Below are positions 16,469 to 25,769 of a stretch of DNA of 64,000 bases, piece by piece. Under the pieces are notes generated by a model. The model was not told the DNA's origin and made no database searches. It saw only the letters and a program-made list of their open reading frames with translations. The first letter of the stretch is position 1; the number at the start of each line of letters is the position of its first letter. The position numbers and the translations under genes are program-made. Source of the stretch: Cyclobacteriaceae bacterium (lineage in GTDB: Bacteria > Bacteroidota > Bacteroidia > Cytophagales > Cyclobacteriaceae); contig JAHCHY010000003.1 of the NCBI GenBank assembly GCA_026129485.1, positions 178,697 through 242,696 on the forward strand, in the 5' to 3' direction.

Positions 16469-17539
16469 ATGAACATTTACGGCACGCTGTTTCGCATAAG
16501 TACATTTGGCGAAAGCCATGGCCCGGCTATTGGTGTAATCATAGACGGATGCCCGGCCGGTTTGGCGATTGACCAAGCATTTATTCAATCCGAACTGGAT
16601 CGCAGAAAGCCCGGCCAGTCCAAAATAACCACCCAACGCAAAGAAGACGATACGTTTAAAATCCTTTCCGGTGTGTTTGAAGGCAAAAGTACCGGCACAC
16701 CTATTTGTATTGTCATTGAAAACCAGGATCAGCGCAGCAAAGATTATTCGCACATACAAAATACATTCCGGCCTTCGCATGCCGATTATACCTACGAAGC
16801 CAAATACGGCATTCGCGATTACCGCGGTGGCGGAAGGAGCTCAGCCCGCGAAACAGCCGCGCGTGTAGCAGCAGGCGCTGTTGCTAAATTATTATTGAAG
16901 CAGGCGGGTATTGACATTGCCGCGTATGTATCGCAGGTGGGTGAATTAAAAGCTCCGCCCTATTCGCAACTCGATTTATCCAAAACAGAAGATAATATTG
17001 TGCGCTGCCCCGATCCGGCCACAGCCGAAAAAATGATTGCGCTTATTGACGAAGTGCGTTTAAGTCGCGATACTATTGGCGGGGTGGTTACGTGTGTGAT
17101 TAAAAACACACCCGTTGGTTTGGGCGAACCCGTATTTGATAAGCTCCATGCCGAACTGGGCAAAGCCATGCTGAGCATTAATGCCGTAAAAGGGTTTGAA
17201 TACGGCAGCGGCTTTGAAGGCGTAACGCTTCGCGGCTCGCAGCACAACGATGCGTTTTATAACGAAGGCGGAAAAATCAGAACCAAAACCAACCACTCAG
17301 GCGGCATACAGGGCGGCATCAGCAACGGGGAGGATATTTATTTTAATGTGGCCTTCAAGCCGGTGGCTACGATTATGCAGGATCAGGCCAGTGTAGATAA
17401 AGATGGCAACGAAGCCGTTGTATCCGGCAAGGGAAGACACGATCCGTGCGTGGTGCCGCGTGCCGTACCTATTGTTGAAGCGATGGCTGCATTAGTGCTG
17501 GCGGATTTTTATTTACGCGCAAAGTCATCGAAACTATAG
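16469..17539 (+). CDS. aroC: Chorismate synthase
   Basis: A 356-residue enzyme that converts EPSP to chorismate, the last step of the shikimate pathway, using reduced FMN. The signatures [39 protein letters not shown] and [10 protein letters not shown] are present and the length is typical. The short leader contains inverted arms TTCAAAATTTA (16418-16428) and TAAATTTTGAA (16456-16466) that could pair just before the start codon, which might limit translation. Confidence 0.97.
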   Translation: MNIYGTLFRISTFGESHGPAIGVIIDGCPAGLAIDQAFIQSELDRRKPGQSKITTQRKEDDTFKILSGVFEGKSTGTPICIVIENQDQRSKDYSHIQNTFRPSHADYTYEAKYGIRDYRGGGRSSARETAARVAAGAVAKLLLKQAGIDIAAYVSQVGELKAPPYSQLDLSKTEDNIVRCPDPATAEKMIALIDEVRLSRDTIGGVVTCVIKNTPVGLGEPVFDKLHAELGKAMLSINAVKGFEYGSGFEGVTLRGSQHNDAFYNEGGKIRTKTNHSGGIQGGISNGEDIYFNVAFKPVATIMQDQASVDKDGNEAVVSGKGRHDPCVVPRAVPIVEAMAALVLADFYLRAKSSKL

Positions 17540-17598
17540 CACACCAACAGTTTGAACACTCAAAGTGCGAGGTCTTTTACATGATGCCTTTCAGAATC

Positions 17599-18831
17599 CT
17601 ATCCCTGCAACGATGAAGGGTCTTTAAGCTGCCCGATGAACAAAATCGTGCCACTGTGCTTCTCACGTATCAGGAAGATAAAGGGTTTGTTTAGAACAAT
17701 AATCGGAGGCTGTGCAGGCAAGCTGGTAGTAAAGACCCCCACAACTGTAACAGCAGCAGCCTCTGCCCCGGTTTCGTTTACTTCGAGAAATGAATGGTGG
17801 TCAACAAATCCAATACGCAAACTCAACGGATTTTCAAAAAAGTGTGGTAATTGAGCACTACCTGAAAAAGCCTGTGCCATGCCAAGTGAAGATAATTCAT
17901 TATTCAATGTCTTGTTCCACTTCATCTTAAATTTTGGCATTCGCAACTCTACCGTTTGTTCGTGCGACTGGCTTGTCCATTCGCTGAACGAACCAGCATT
18001 CAGTTCGGGAATAATGTCTTCCGTTTTGTATGAATCGTGCGGGAGCAACACTGAAAACTCAAATTGCCTGTTTCCAAACGGAATGCCAATAAGGTTAAAC
18101 TTTTCATGTGCAAACAAAGAAACGGTTACTTTGTCCGACCGCATCATGGGTGTTTGAACAACTGAATTATTCTCGAGGTAGAAATCACCTTCTTCGGTTT
18201 TTGCTTTGTCAAACTGGTATGTCCAGTCGCCTTTGAAGTAGATGGCATTAATGAGGAACATGACCAAATCACCGCTTATTTCCTGAATAACGTCTTTGAT
18301 TTTATCATTAGTCTTATCTTCTATCCAGCCGTTAATGATGTCTATTGATTTGGACGAGGAGAAATCAAGCCCCTGCACCGTGCCTTTGTAATCTGATTCG
18401 ATAACTGATTTGAAAGCCGGTTTAACCGACAGCTCTTTGCGATGCCACACGGAGTTGGCAATGTTCATGCTCACCGTTCTGTCCATGCCCGACAGTCGGT
18501 TGACCAGATCATAATACCCTTTATTTACTTCGGCTTCGGTAAGATTGCCAAACTGAATGGTGTTGAGAATGCCCTGCCTGGTTTCGCCCTCAGCCCCGTT
18601 GAGGGTCATCCCTAACGCAATGCCTATGCTGAGCGGGGAAAGGAAGCGGTTGGGCTTATCATTGTTCTGTAGTTTTTCAAACAGGGTAAATGCGAAATCG
18701 TTGCTGCTGTTGACCAAAATATCTTCGGCCACACTTAATGTTCGCAGGTTAGGCGTATTATCCGGTTCCGGTTCGGAGGGTGAACAGGCAAAGAACAAGG
18801 ACAGTGTAAGCAGAAAAACGATCTTTTTCAT
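17599..18831 (-). CDS. Serpin family protease inhibitor, predicted lipoprotein
   Basis: A 410-residue serpin with a lipoprotein signal peptide (lipobox LFFAC, Cys about residue 17). Serpin landmarks include NSSNDFAFTLFEKLQ, SPLSIGIALGMTLNGAEG, NAIYFKGDW, FVDHHSFLEVNETGAEAAAVT and the C-terminal KPFIFLIREKHSGTILFIGQL. The hinge ETGAEAAAVT has small residues as in inhibitory serpins, so it probably traps a protease rather than being a non-inhibitory member. The reactive loop (VVGVFTTSLPAQPP) does not identify the target. ATG 18831 was chosen because it begins the signal peptide. It is convergent with aroC and monocistronic. Confidence 0.93.
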   Translation of the reverse strand: MKKIVFLLTLSLFFACSPSEPEPDNTPNLRTLSVAEDILVNSSNDFAFTLFEKLQNNDKPNRFLSPLSIGIALGMTLNGAEGETRQGILNTIQFGNLTEAEVNKGYYDLVNRLSGMDRTVSMNIANSVWHRKELSVKPAFKSVIESDYKGTVQGLDFSSSKSIDIINGWIEDKTNDKIKDVIQEISGDLVMFLINAIYFKGDWTYQFDKAKTEEGDFYLENNSVVQTPMMRSDKVTVSLFAHEKFNLIGIPFGNRQFEFSVLLPHDSYKTEDIIPELNAGSFSEWTSQSHEQTVELRMPKFKMKWNKTLNNELSSLGMAQAFSGSAQLPHFFENPLSLRIGFVDHHSFLEVNETGAEAAAVTVVGVFTTSLPAQPPIIVLNKPFIFLIREKHSGTILFIGQLKDPSSLQG

Positions 18832-18887
18832 AGTGTACAACGTTTGTTTATCCTTAGACACGCCAGTCAAAACAAAGGTTGGGCAGG

Positions 18888-20264
18888 TTAATCAAAATTC
18901 ACCTCGCCTTCCGGTTCTTTATACTCACCTTCCCACTTGGCAATCACTACAGAAGCCAGGCAGTTGCCGATAACATTTACCGAGGTGCGGGCCATATCCA
19001 TTAACTCGTCAATACCCAGTATGGCCATAATGGGCCACAAGGGTAATTCAAATGATGCGGCCGTGCCCAACAAGATTACAAGCGAAGCGCGCGGCACACC
19101 CGCCACTCCCTTGCTGGTAAGCATAAGCGTTAAGCCCATTAACAATTGCTCACCTATCGACATATCTTTACCTGCCGCCTGTGCCACAAATACCGCGGCA
19201 AGAGAAAGGTATAACGTTGTACCATCCAGGTTAAACGTATAGCCTGTAGGTAGCACGAACGAAACAATTTTACGCGGCACACCTAACTTCTCCATATTTT
19301 CCATTGCTTTCGGCAAGGCCGATTCGGAGCTGGTTGTAGCAAACGCAATGGAAACCGGTTCGGAAACAGCCTTGATAAATTTCCGGATCGGAACTTTCAG
19401 GAATACGGCAACCGGAATTAAAACGGCTCCCAGGAAAACAATAAGCGCCCCATACAATGTAAACAGCAACTTCAGCAACGAGGTTAGAATATCTACACCC
19501 AGGTGCCCTACCGTTACCGCGATGGCCGCCCCAACGCCAAACGGGGCAAAGTGCATAATGATGTTGGTGAACTTAAACATGGTTTCGGCTAGGCTCTCGG
19601 AAAAATTAAGCATGGGTCGTTTCTTTTCCTCGGGCAACATGGCCAGCGCTATTCCGAAGATGACACTGAATACCACGATAGGCAATACATCACCATGATA
19701 GACTGATTTAACAATGTTCTCCGGAAAAATATGCAGAATAATATCCGACCACTTTTGTGCCTTTGCCTCAGGCAGCTCCTGGTCAAACCCTTCAGGCAAC
19801 ACAATACCTGTTCCTGCCCGGGTAATATTAATGGCAATTATCCCGATAACCAGCGCCATGGTGGTAACTATCTCGAAATAGACAATCGATTTCCAGCCCA
19901 TACGGCCAACTTGTTTGAGGTTGGAGTGGCCGGCAATACCTACCACCAAAGTGGCAAATAATATGGGCGCAATAATAGTCTTTACCAGGCTAAGGAAAAT
20001 TTTACTCAGCACTGAAAGGTGTTGGGCAAAATGCGGAAAGTTCAACCCGATCTCCACACCAATAACCATGCTCAGCAAAATCCACGTAGTGAGAGACTTT
20101 TTGCGTATGGCATAAAACACAAAAAACACCCAGGTTATAAGGCGGCTGGTCAGCAACACAACGGGTGGCAACTGCAACGCAGTATAATACTCCAGCAGAT
20201 GAAGAATAGTGGCCAATAACAACAGAAGCAAAGTAACCTGAACAACCCGTTTTTGTGAGATCAT
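18888..20264 (-). CDS. Dicarboxylate/amino acid:cation symporter (DAACS, GltP-like)
   Basis: A 458-residue transporter of the glutamate/aspartate:cation symporter family. It has about ten hydrophobic segments, the serine-rich re-entrant motif ATTSSESALPKAM, the transport-core helix GYTFNLDGTTLYLSLAAVFVAQ and the DMARTSVNVIGNCLASVV motif that binds substrate and Na+. Likely substrates are glutamate, aspartate or C4-dicarboxylates; sequence alone does not decide. It stands alone, with serpin downstream and nfu divergent upstream. Confidence 0.93.
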   Translation of the reverse strand: MISQKRVVQVTLLLLLLATILHLLEYYTALQLPPVVLLTSRLITWVFFVFYAIRKKSLTTWILLSMVIGVEIGLNFPHFAQHLSVLSKIFLSLVKTIIAPILFATLVVGIAGHSNLKQVGRMGWKSIVYFEIVTTMALVIGIIAINITRAGTGIVLPEGFDQELPEAKAQKWSDIILHIFPENIVKSVYHGDVLPIVVFSVIFGIALAMLPEEKKRPMLNFSESLAETMFKFTNIIMHFAPFGVGAAIAVTVGHLGVDILTSLLKLLFTLYGALIVFLGAVLIPVAVFLKVPIRKFIKAVSEPVSIAFATTSSESALPKAMENMEKLGVPRKIVSFVLPTGYTFNLDGTTLYLSLAAVFVAQAAGKDMSIGEQLLMGLTLMLTSKGVAGVPRASLVILLGTAASFELPLWPIMAILGIDELMDMARTSVNVIGNCLASVVIAKWEGEYKEPEGEVNFD

Positions 20265-20392
20265 GTGTTTCTTCTCAAGATAATAAGAGGCTAATATAAG
20301 GATTTTAACCGGTTGACCTTCGCCTGAAATTGCATAGGGAATAATAGCGGTAAGGACGGCTATACCGATTTACCCGGTGAACTTAATTTGTG

Positions 20393-20400
20393 TAATTTTG
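20393..20400 (+). promoter_or_regulatory. Candidate -7 box of nfu
   Basis: TAATTTTG fits TAnnTTTG, 33 nt before the nfu ATG. A properly spaced TTG is not seen, so the call rests on the -7 box and its position. Confidence 0.4.
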
Positions 20401-20432
20401 TTTGACTTTTTATCGCATAAAATAATCTCGTT

Positions 20433-21005
20433 ATGTTAAAATCCGCTCCAAAAGCACTGCATATTTACCTCGAATCAAACCCCAACCCGAATTCATTAAA
20501 ATTCGTGGTGAACGATATGCTGGTTCCCGAAGGCATGAGCTTCGATTTCCCTTCACCGGCTGAAGCCGAAAATGCTCCGCTTGCACAAGAGCTGTTCATG
20601 TACCCGTTTGTGGAACGTGTATTTTACATGAGCAATTTTGTTACGGTAACCAAAAAGGAAGATGTAGAGTGGATCGAAATCCAGGAAACACTTAAAAATC
20701 ACATTAAAACTTTCCTGGAAAGTGGTAAGCTGATTTTGGATATAAACGGCCCGGCTGCCCCCGAGCAGGAGGAAACCGAAACGGTTAAGAAAATCAAAAC
20801 CATCTTGGAAGAATATATCCGGCCTGCTGTTGAGCAGGATGGCGGTGCAATTACATTTCATTCCTACCAGGATAAAAAAGTTACTGTCGCCCTGCAAGGC
20901 TCATGCAGCGGCTGCCCGTCATCTACCGTAACATTAAAGGCAGGCATTGAAAATCTCTTTAAGCGGATGATGCCGGAGGAAGTAGAAGAAGTGGAAGCAC
21001 TTTAA
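20433..21005 (+). CDS. NifU-like iron-sulfur carrier (Nfu)
   Basis: A 190-residue protein with an N-terminal Nfu_N scaffold domain (about 1-95; YLESNPNPNSLKFVVNDMLVPEG) and a C-terminal NifU domain (about 110-190) carrying the cluster-binding CSGC motif in LQGSCSGCPSSTVTLKAGIE. Nfu proteins accept and deliver 4Fe-4S clusters to target enzymes. The two-domain layout is the same as in mitochondrial NFU1. It is a single gene ended by overlapping hairpins. Confidence 0.93.
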   Translation: MLKSAPKALHIYLESNPNPNSLKFVVNDMLVPEGMSFDFPSPAEAENAPLAQELFMYPFVERVFYMSNFVTVTKKEDVEWIEIQETLKNHIKTFLESGKLILDINGPAAPEQEETETVKKIKTILEEYIRPAVEQDGGAITFHSYQDKKVTVALQGSCSGCPSSTVTLKAGIENLFKRMMPEEVEEVEAL

Positions 21006-21063
21006 AGCTTAAAGTTGTAAAGCAAAAATCGGAAAGCTTAAAGAAACAACTTTAAGCTTTCCG
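21004..21063. terminator. Overlapping hairpins between nfu and the S9 peptidase
   Basis: One right arm can pair with two different left arms: AAAGCTTAAAGTTGT (21004-21018) with 21046-21060, or CGGAAAGCTTAAAG (21030-21043) with 21050-21063. On the minus strand the inner stem is followed by ATTTTTG, so it probably ends the convergent peptidase gene, and may stop nfu too. Confidence 0.65.
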
Positions 21064-21079
21064 CTTTATAGCTTTGAGC

Positions 21080-22990
21080 TTATTCAACCTGCTTCAGGTA
21101 CTTATCCAGGAACTTCAGTATCTCTTCCGATGCTTTGATGTTGTTTTCTTTCTTCACAAAACCGTGCCCTTCATCGGGAAAAATCACATACTCCACCGGC
21201 ACCCCGTTCCCACGCGCATTGGCTACAATCTCGTCAGACTCTACCTGCAGCACGCGCGGATCGTTGCTGCCTTGCAGCACAATGAAGGGTTTGGTGATTT
21301 TATCGGTATGGAACAGGGGCGACTTATTGTATAGCGCTACCGAATCGACCGTAAACGGATCGCCCAGCTCCACATATAGCGCCTTGCGGAAAGATTCCCA
21401 CCACGGGGGAATGCTCTTGAGCGTGCGCAGCCAGTTGGTAACACCGAACAGGTTTACTCCCACTTTAAATTCTTCGGGTGTAAACGTGAGGGCGGCCATG
21501 GTCATATAACCTCCATAGCTTCCGCCCATAATACCCACTTTATCCATATCGATGTATGGTAACGTGGCCAGGAATTTTTTAGCCTCCACGCAATCACGCA
21601 GGTCTTCATCACCATGCTTGCGGTCATCGGCAGCAAAGAAAGTTTTTCCGTAACCGGAGCTTCCCCGGTTGTTCACCGCCAGGATAGCATAGCCATGATT
21701 TACGAGGTGCTGAATAGTCGGGGAATAATTCAATCGGGTCTGCCCGCCCGGGCCACCGTGTATCCAAAGTAAGGCTGGCACTTTTCCACCTGCCTTTATC
21801 CCTTTCGGTTTGTACAGCAAAGCCGGAATCTCCAGCCCGTCAAACGATTTGTACCGGATTACTTCGCCCGCTACAAGATCATTCGGATTGATTTCCGAGG
21901 TCATGGTATTGGTTAGCTGCTTCACTTCTTTTGTATCGAAATTATACACAAACAAATTGCTGGGCGATCTGGAGCTGCTTACATAAAACGACATCAGCTT
22001 TTCGCTATCCGAAATATTTACACCTGTAATATCGCCAGCAGGCAAGCCATCAATCCTGAGTAATTTGCCTCCGTTGGCTTCATCATAAATTTTAATTTCA
22101 GTGCGCGCGTCATTGTTAATCGCCACCACGCGGTATTTTCCATTTCGTGAAAGATAAGAGTACATGATATCCCAGGGCGCTTCCTCCAGCTTGGTTTTGG
22201 TACCGGTGGCAATGTCATAAGCAGCCAGGTAGGTAAACTCGCTGCCTTCATCCGTCAGGTAGATCAGCTTTGTACCGTCTAAGCTAAAATACTGCGGGCT
22301 GAACTGTGCATCGCCTTCGTGCTGCGACAGCAATTGTGTTTTGCCCGTCTGCGTATCCAGCAGGTACATGTTGGAATTGTTGGTTGTGATCTCTTCGGTT
22401 AAGGCAATGTACCGGTCATCATTCGAAATAGCGGCCGGGTTTAGTCCCTTATCGTTTTTATATGCTACCGCGGCCGGGTAAACTTTGTCCTCGGTTGCTT
22501 CGCCAACCTGCACCGAGTACAGATCGAAGAATCGCTTATCGCGACTGTTGGAAGCATAGTACATCAGCTTCTGGTTGTAGCTCCAACCATAAAATTGAGC
22601 TTTTGCCGTTGAGTCTGTAATCAGATCAGTCGCCACACCGTTTGCCAATGCGAATAGGTGCGTAATCTCATTACCCCCTTTATCGCTGCCGTAGAGCACA
22701 CGGGTATCTTTCGGAAAATAGCTGTATCCGAAAATGGCATTGTCGGTAGAATGCGTAAGCGGGGTTTGTTTACCCGTTGCAATATCCACCTCTACCGCAT
22801 TAAAGATTCCCGTTTCCTTGCTGCTGATCAACAACTTACTTTCATCGGGCGAAAATGCGCCTCCGTTTATCTGCACAATATCCATAAACTGCGCAATGGA
22901 ATACTGTTGAGGCGGAGTTTCCGGCTTTTCGGTTGCGCAACCGGCCATAACAGCCACTGCCAGCAACCATGTGTATTTTAATGTTTTCAT
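21080..22990 (-). CDS. S9 family prolyl oligopeptidase-like peptidase, predicted lipoprotein
   Basis: A 636-residue serine peptidase with a lipoprotein signal (lipobox VMAGC near residue 18), an N-terminal beta-propeller built from PD40-like repeats, and a C-terminal alpha/beta hydrolase domain (about residues 380-636). The catalytic serine is in GGSYGGYM, the aspartate in GSNDPRV and the histidine in DEGHGF. These enzymes cleave short peptides, often after proline or as dipeptidyl/acylaminoacyl peptidases; the exact specificity is not visible. The site of action is the periplasm or outer membrane. Confidence 0.92.
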   Translation of the reverse strand: MKTLKYTWLLAVAVMAGCATEKPETPPQQYSIAQFMDIVQINGGAFSPDESKLLISSKETGIFNAVEVDIATGKQTPLTHSTDNAIFGYSYFPKDTRVLYGSDKGGNEITHLFALANGVATDLITDSTAKAQFYGWSYNQKLMYYASNSRDKRFFDLYSVQVGEATEDKVYPAAVAYKNDKGLNPAAISNDDRYIALTEEITTNNSNMYLLDTQTGKTQLLSQHEGDAQFSPQYFSLDGTKLIYLTDEGSEFTYLAAYDIATGTKTKLEEAPWDIMYSYLSRNGKYRVVAINNDARTEIKIYDEANGGKLLRIDGLPAGDITGVNISDSEKLMSFYVSSSRSPSNLFVYNFDTKEVKQLTNTMTSEINPNDLVAGEVIRYKSFDGLEIPALLYKPKGIKAGGKVPALLWIHGGPGGQTRLNYSPTIQHLVNHGYAILAVNNRGSSGYGKTFFAADDRKHGDEDLRDCVEAKKFLATLPYIDMDKVGIMGGSYGGYMTMAALTFTPEEFKVGVNLFGVTNWLRTLKSIPPWWESFRKALYVELGDPFTVDSVALYNKSPLFHTDKITKPFIVLQGSNDPRVLQVESDEIVANARGNGVPVEYVIFPDEGHGFVKKENNIKASEEILKFLDKYLKQVE

Positions 22991-23082
22991 AGGGATTGGT
23001 TATGTTTGAGTATGAGGGCTAAGATAATTATTTGTTAACAGGCCTTTTAAATAAAACTCTCAAAATAAAACCCGGGGGATCG

Positions 23083-23090
23083 TACCTTTG
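23083..23090 (+). promoter_or_regulatory. -7 box abutting a start codon (possible leaderless gene)
   Basis: TACCTTTG fits TAnnTTTG and ends only 4 nt before the ATG at 23095. If used, the transcript would begin at or next to the start codon. Confidence 0.45.
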
Positions 23091-23094
23091 AAGT

Positions 23095-23934
23095 ATGCGA
23101 ACTCTTCTCATTTTAGCTATCATTTTAGTATCACCGGGCATTATACAGGCGCAACCGGTAAAAGTTATGTCGTACAACATCCGGCTGGATACTGAAGCCG
23201 ATGGCGTAAACCAGTGGAAAAACCGTCCCGGCAAGGTGGCGGCCCTTATTAAAAAATACAACCCCGATTTGTTTGGCGTACAGGAAGCCCTGCATAACCA
23301 GATGCAGGATCTGCAAAACGGACTTGGCGATTACAGCTATGCAGGCGTTGGCCGCGATGACGGAAAAGAAAAAGGCGAGTACTCCGCAATCTTCTACAAG
23401 AAAGATAAGTTTGAAATGCTTTCGCAGAATACCTTCTGGCTTTCCGAAACACCCGATGTGCCGGGCAGCAAAAGCTGGGACGCAGCCATTACACGGGTAG
23501 TAACCTATGCCCTGTTCAAAGACAAAGCTACCGGCAAAAAGTTTTTGTATGCCAATACACATTTCGATCATGTAGGTAAAGAAGCGCGGAAGAACAGCGC
23601 ACGCATGATTAAGGTATTTTTGGCAGGTTATATACAAGGTGCAGGTAAAATACCTGTACTTGTAACGGGCGATTTTAATTCGGAGCCAACCGATGCCCCT
23701 TACCTGACCATAATCAACGGGGAGGACTTTCTGCTGCGCGACTCACGCCCTGCCGATAACCTTACCGGAACTTTCTGCGGCTTTGAGCTGAACAAAATGG
23801 AATGCCGTACCATTGATTATATTTTTCACTCCGAAGACTGGAAGGCATCGCATTACCAGGTTATCCGGGATAATGACGGTAAGTATTATCCGTCCGATCA
23901 CCTGCCCGTGCTGGTTACGCTTACTTTAAAATAG
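23095..23934 (+). CDS. Secreted endonuclease/exonuclease/phosphatase family protein
   Basis: A 279-residue protein with a signal peptide (about 1-20, ending IIQAQ) and a complete EEP domain. Visible catalytic motifs are MSYNIRLD, FGVQEAL (metal-binding Glu), NTHFDHVG, TGDFNSEP and SDHLPV (catalytic His). Family members hydrolyse phosphodiester or phosphomonoester bonds in nucleic acids, sphingomyelin or inositol phosphates; this periplasmic type in Bacteroidota has no assigned substrate. The 3' end overlaps the convergent MBL gene by 9 nt. Confidence 0.9.
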   Translation: MRTLLILAIILVSPGIIQAQPVKVMSYNIRLDTEADGVNQWKNRPGKVAALIKKYNPDLFGVQEALHNQMQDLQNGLGDYSYAGVGRDDGKEKGEYSAIFYKKDKFEMLSQNTFWLSETPDVPGSKSWDAAITRVVTYALFKDKATGKKFLYANTHFDHVGKEARKNSARMIKVFLAGYIQGAGKIPVLVTGDFNSEPTDAPYLTIINGEDFLLRDSRPADNLTGTFCGFELNKMECRTIDYIFHSEDWKASHYQVIRDNDGKYYPSDHLPVLVTLTLK

Positions 23935-24738
23935 CTGAAGCTGCTCCGCTACCACGCGCAGCTTTGCAGGTGCGGCATTAACCTGAAATGCTTCTGATTC
24001 ACGGTAGCGCGATGCAATTATAATTTTAGTATTACCGGCTACCGAATTAAACATCGCTTCCACAATTTCGGATTTGTTGTTATGCTGCGATAAGTGCCCC
24101 AAAAGCAAATGCGTCATAAACTCAGGCCGGTGCTCCATAAATAGTTGCAAAGCCTGCCGGTTGGAGATGTGGCCCAAGCCTCCGCGAATCCTGTTTTTCA
24201 GGTGAAGCGGATAACCTCCGGTTTCCAGCATTTCTTCATCGTAATTGGATTCCAGTATGGCTGCGTGGCACTGCCTGAAATTATTGATCAGATGCGTGCA
24301 TACCCGGCCCATGTCGGTAAATACCCCCACGGTTGTTCCCTGGTGTGAAATCAAAAAACTATGCGGATCGGCTGCATCATGATACTTGGGCAAGGCCGTA
24401 ACTGCCAACGCGCCAATGTTTACAGGCTGGTACGTGGTAAAGCTGTGCGACAATTTTAAGCTCCACTCCAATGAAAAGCTCTGGCGGGTCGCCAGCGAAA
24501 CATACACCGGGATGTTATGCCGCTTAATCAATTTGTGAAGCCCGGAAATATGGTCGTTGTGCTCGTGCGTAATAAAGATCGCCTTTACTTTCGCTATCGA
24601 CAGGCCAAGGCACTTTAACCTGCGCTCTGTTTCACGGCACGAAATACCGGCATCAATCAGCACAGCATCCTCATCGTTGCCAATGTAATAGCAGTTGCCG
24701 TTGCTGCCCGAGTTTAAAGATGCCAGCGTTAATGCCAT
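23926..24738 (-). CDS. MBL-fold metallo-hydrolase (YycJ/WalJ-like)
   Basis: A 270-residue metallo-beta-lactamase-fold protein. The metal-binding motif THEHNDH, preceded by LNSGSNGNCYYIG and the strand VLIDAGISCRETERR, matches the YycJ/WalJ group of predicted exonucleases or phosphodiesterases. LLGHLSQHNN supplies a later metal ligand. I chose ATG 24738; a TTG six bases upstream is possible. A TAATTTTG box ends 3 nt before the start. The gene may have a DNA repair or cell-cycle role as for WalJ, which is inference. Confidence 0.9.
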   Translation of the reverse strand: MALTLASLNSGSNGNCYYIGNDEDAVLIDAGISCRETERRLKCLGLSIAKVKAIFITHEHNDHISGLHKLIKRHNIPVYVSLATRQSFSLEWSLKLSHSFTTYQPVNIGALAVTALPKYHDAADPHSFLISHQGTTVGVFTDMGRVCTHLINNFRQCHAAILESNYDEEMLETGGYPLHLKNRIRGGLGHISNRQALQLFMEHRPEFMTHLLLGHLSQHNNKSEIVEAMFNSVAGNTKIIIASRYRESEAFQVNAAPAKLRVVAEQLQLF

Positions 24739-24741
24739 GTG

Positions 24742-24749
24742 CAAAATTA
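24742..24749 (-). promoter_or_regulatory. -7 box abutting the MBL start codon
   Basis: On the minus strand TAATTTTG is followed by CAC and then the ATG at 24738. This would again give a transcript with almost no leader. Confidence 0.4.
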
Positions 24750-24750
24750 A

Positions 24751-24786
24751 CAGGCGTCAAGACACTTTGAAAGTGTCAGACGCCTG
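24751..24786. repeat. Nested hairpin after the DMT transporter gene
   Basis: An outer 8-bp stem (CAGGCGTC / GACGCCTG) encloses a second 7-bp stem (GACACTT / AAGTGTC) with a 3-nt loop and small bulges. On the minus strand it follows the transporter stop by 10 nt and is trailed by TTAATTTTG, so it probably terminates that gene. Its nested build resembles the 7876-7923 repeat. Confidence 0.7.
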
Positions 24787-24796
24787 TCTTAATAAA

Positions 24797-25675
24797 TTAC
24801 TTCTTATTGGCGAGGTAAACCCCGCTGATGATAAGCGCCATGCCTGCGAGGTGCCACAGGGTTAATACTTCACCGTCAATCACCCCCCACATTACCGCCA
24901 CAATCGGCATAATGTAGGTTACCGAGCTTGCAAACAACGGTGTGGATATACGAAGCAGCTTTACAAAAAGCAGGTTGGCTACAGCCGTGCTCATCAGCGC
25001 AAGCAGAAGCACAAAACCGAAACCTTTCCACGCACCCGGTATTTGCGTAAGGATGCTTACAAAGTCAGTGGCCAGAAAAAGGTAGGTTGCGGCCAGCGGC
25101 CCGATAAACAAAAGCGACACGCTGGTAATGGTTAACGACCCCAGACCTTCAATTTTAAATTTCACCCAGTTCAGGTTGGCTCCGTAAAATGCGCAGGCGC
25201 CAACAATCAACAGGGCATACAGGTTAAAGCCTGTAATGCTTCCGCCCGATCGCGAAAGCGCCAGCAGTATTGTACCCCCAAACGAAATGATTACGCCCAG
25301 CAACGCATAGCCTTTAAACCGTTGATTAAACAATAACACTCCGAATATCATGGTCCATACCGGTGAGAGTGTGTTTAGTATCCCGGCCAACGAACTGTTG
25401 AGCTGCGTTTGCGCCCACGCAAACATGAATGCCGGGAAGAAAATACCCATTAAACCCGAAACAAAAAGTTTAAACGGATCGCCTGTCTTCATTTCCTTTA
25501 ATCGGGGTAACGCAAGCGGCAACAGGAACAACGAAGCGGCTGTTACGCGCAAGGCTCCTACCACGTCAGGCGGAAAATATTTAAGTCCCTGCTTGATGAG
25601 GATAAACGAAGTTCCCCAGATAAGCGACAGTACGATCAGCAGAAAGACTGCCGTAAAATTTTTGTTTTGAAGCAT
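24797..25675 (-). CDS. DMT superfamily (EamA) transporter
   Basis: A 292-residue membrane protein with ten predicted helices in two EamA repeats (about 1-140 and 150-292). Typical marks are IWGTSFILIKQGL in helix 1 and SVTYIMPIVAVMWGVIDGE near the end. EamA proteins export amino acids or metabolites, or move nucleotide sugars; the substrate here is unknown. It is a single gene with a terminator-like hairpin downstream. Confidence 0.9.
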   Translation of the reverse strand: MLQNKNFTAVFLLIVLSLIWGTSFILIKQGLKYFPPDVVGALRVTAASLFLLPLALPRLKEMKTGDPFKLFVSGLMGIFFPAFMFAWAQTQLNSSLAGILNTLSPVWTMIFGVLLFNQRFKGYALLGVIISFGGTILLALSRSGGSITGFNLYALLIVGACAFYGANLNWVKFKIEGLGSLTITSVSLLFIGPLAATYLFLATDFVSILTQIPGAWKGFGFVLLLALMSTAVANLLFVKLLRISTPLFASSVTYIMPIVAVMWGVIDGEVLTLWHLAGMALIISGVYLANKK

Positions 25676-25769
25676 ACAGGTTGTAAAAGCGGGCCAAAGA
25701 ACGCTATTCGGATCAGCAATTCAAATGCGGATTGTTGCTAAAATCAGGGGCTGAACATAGGCACATAGA

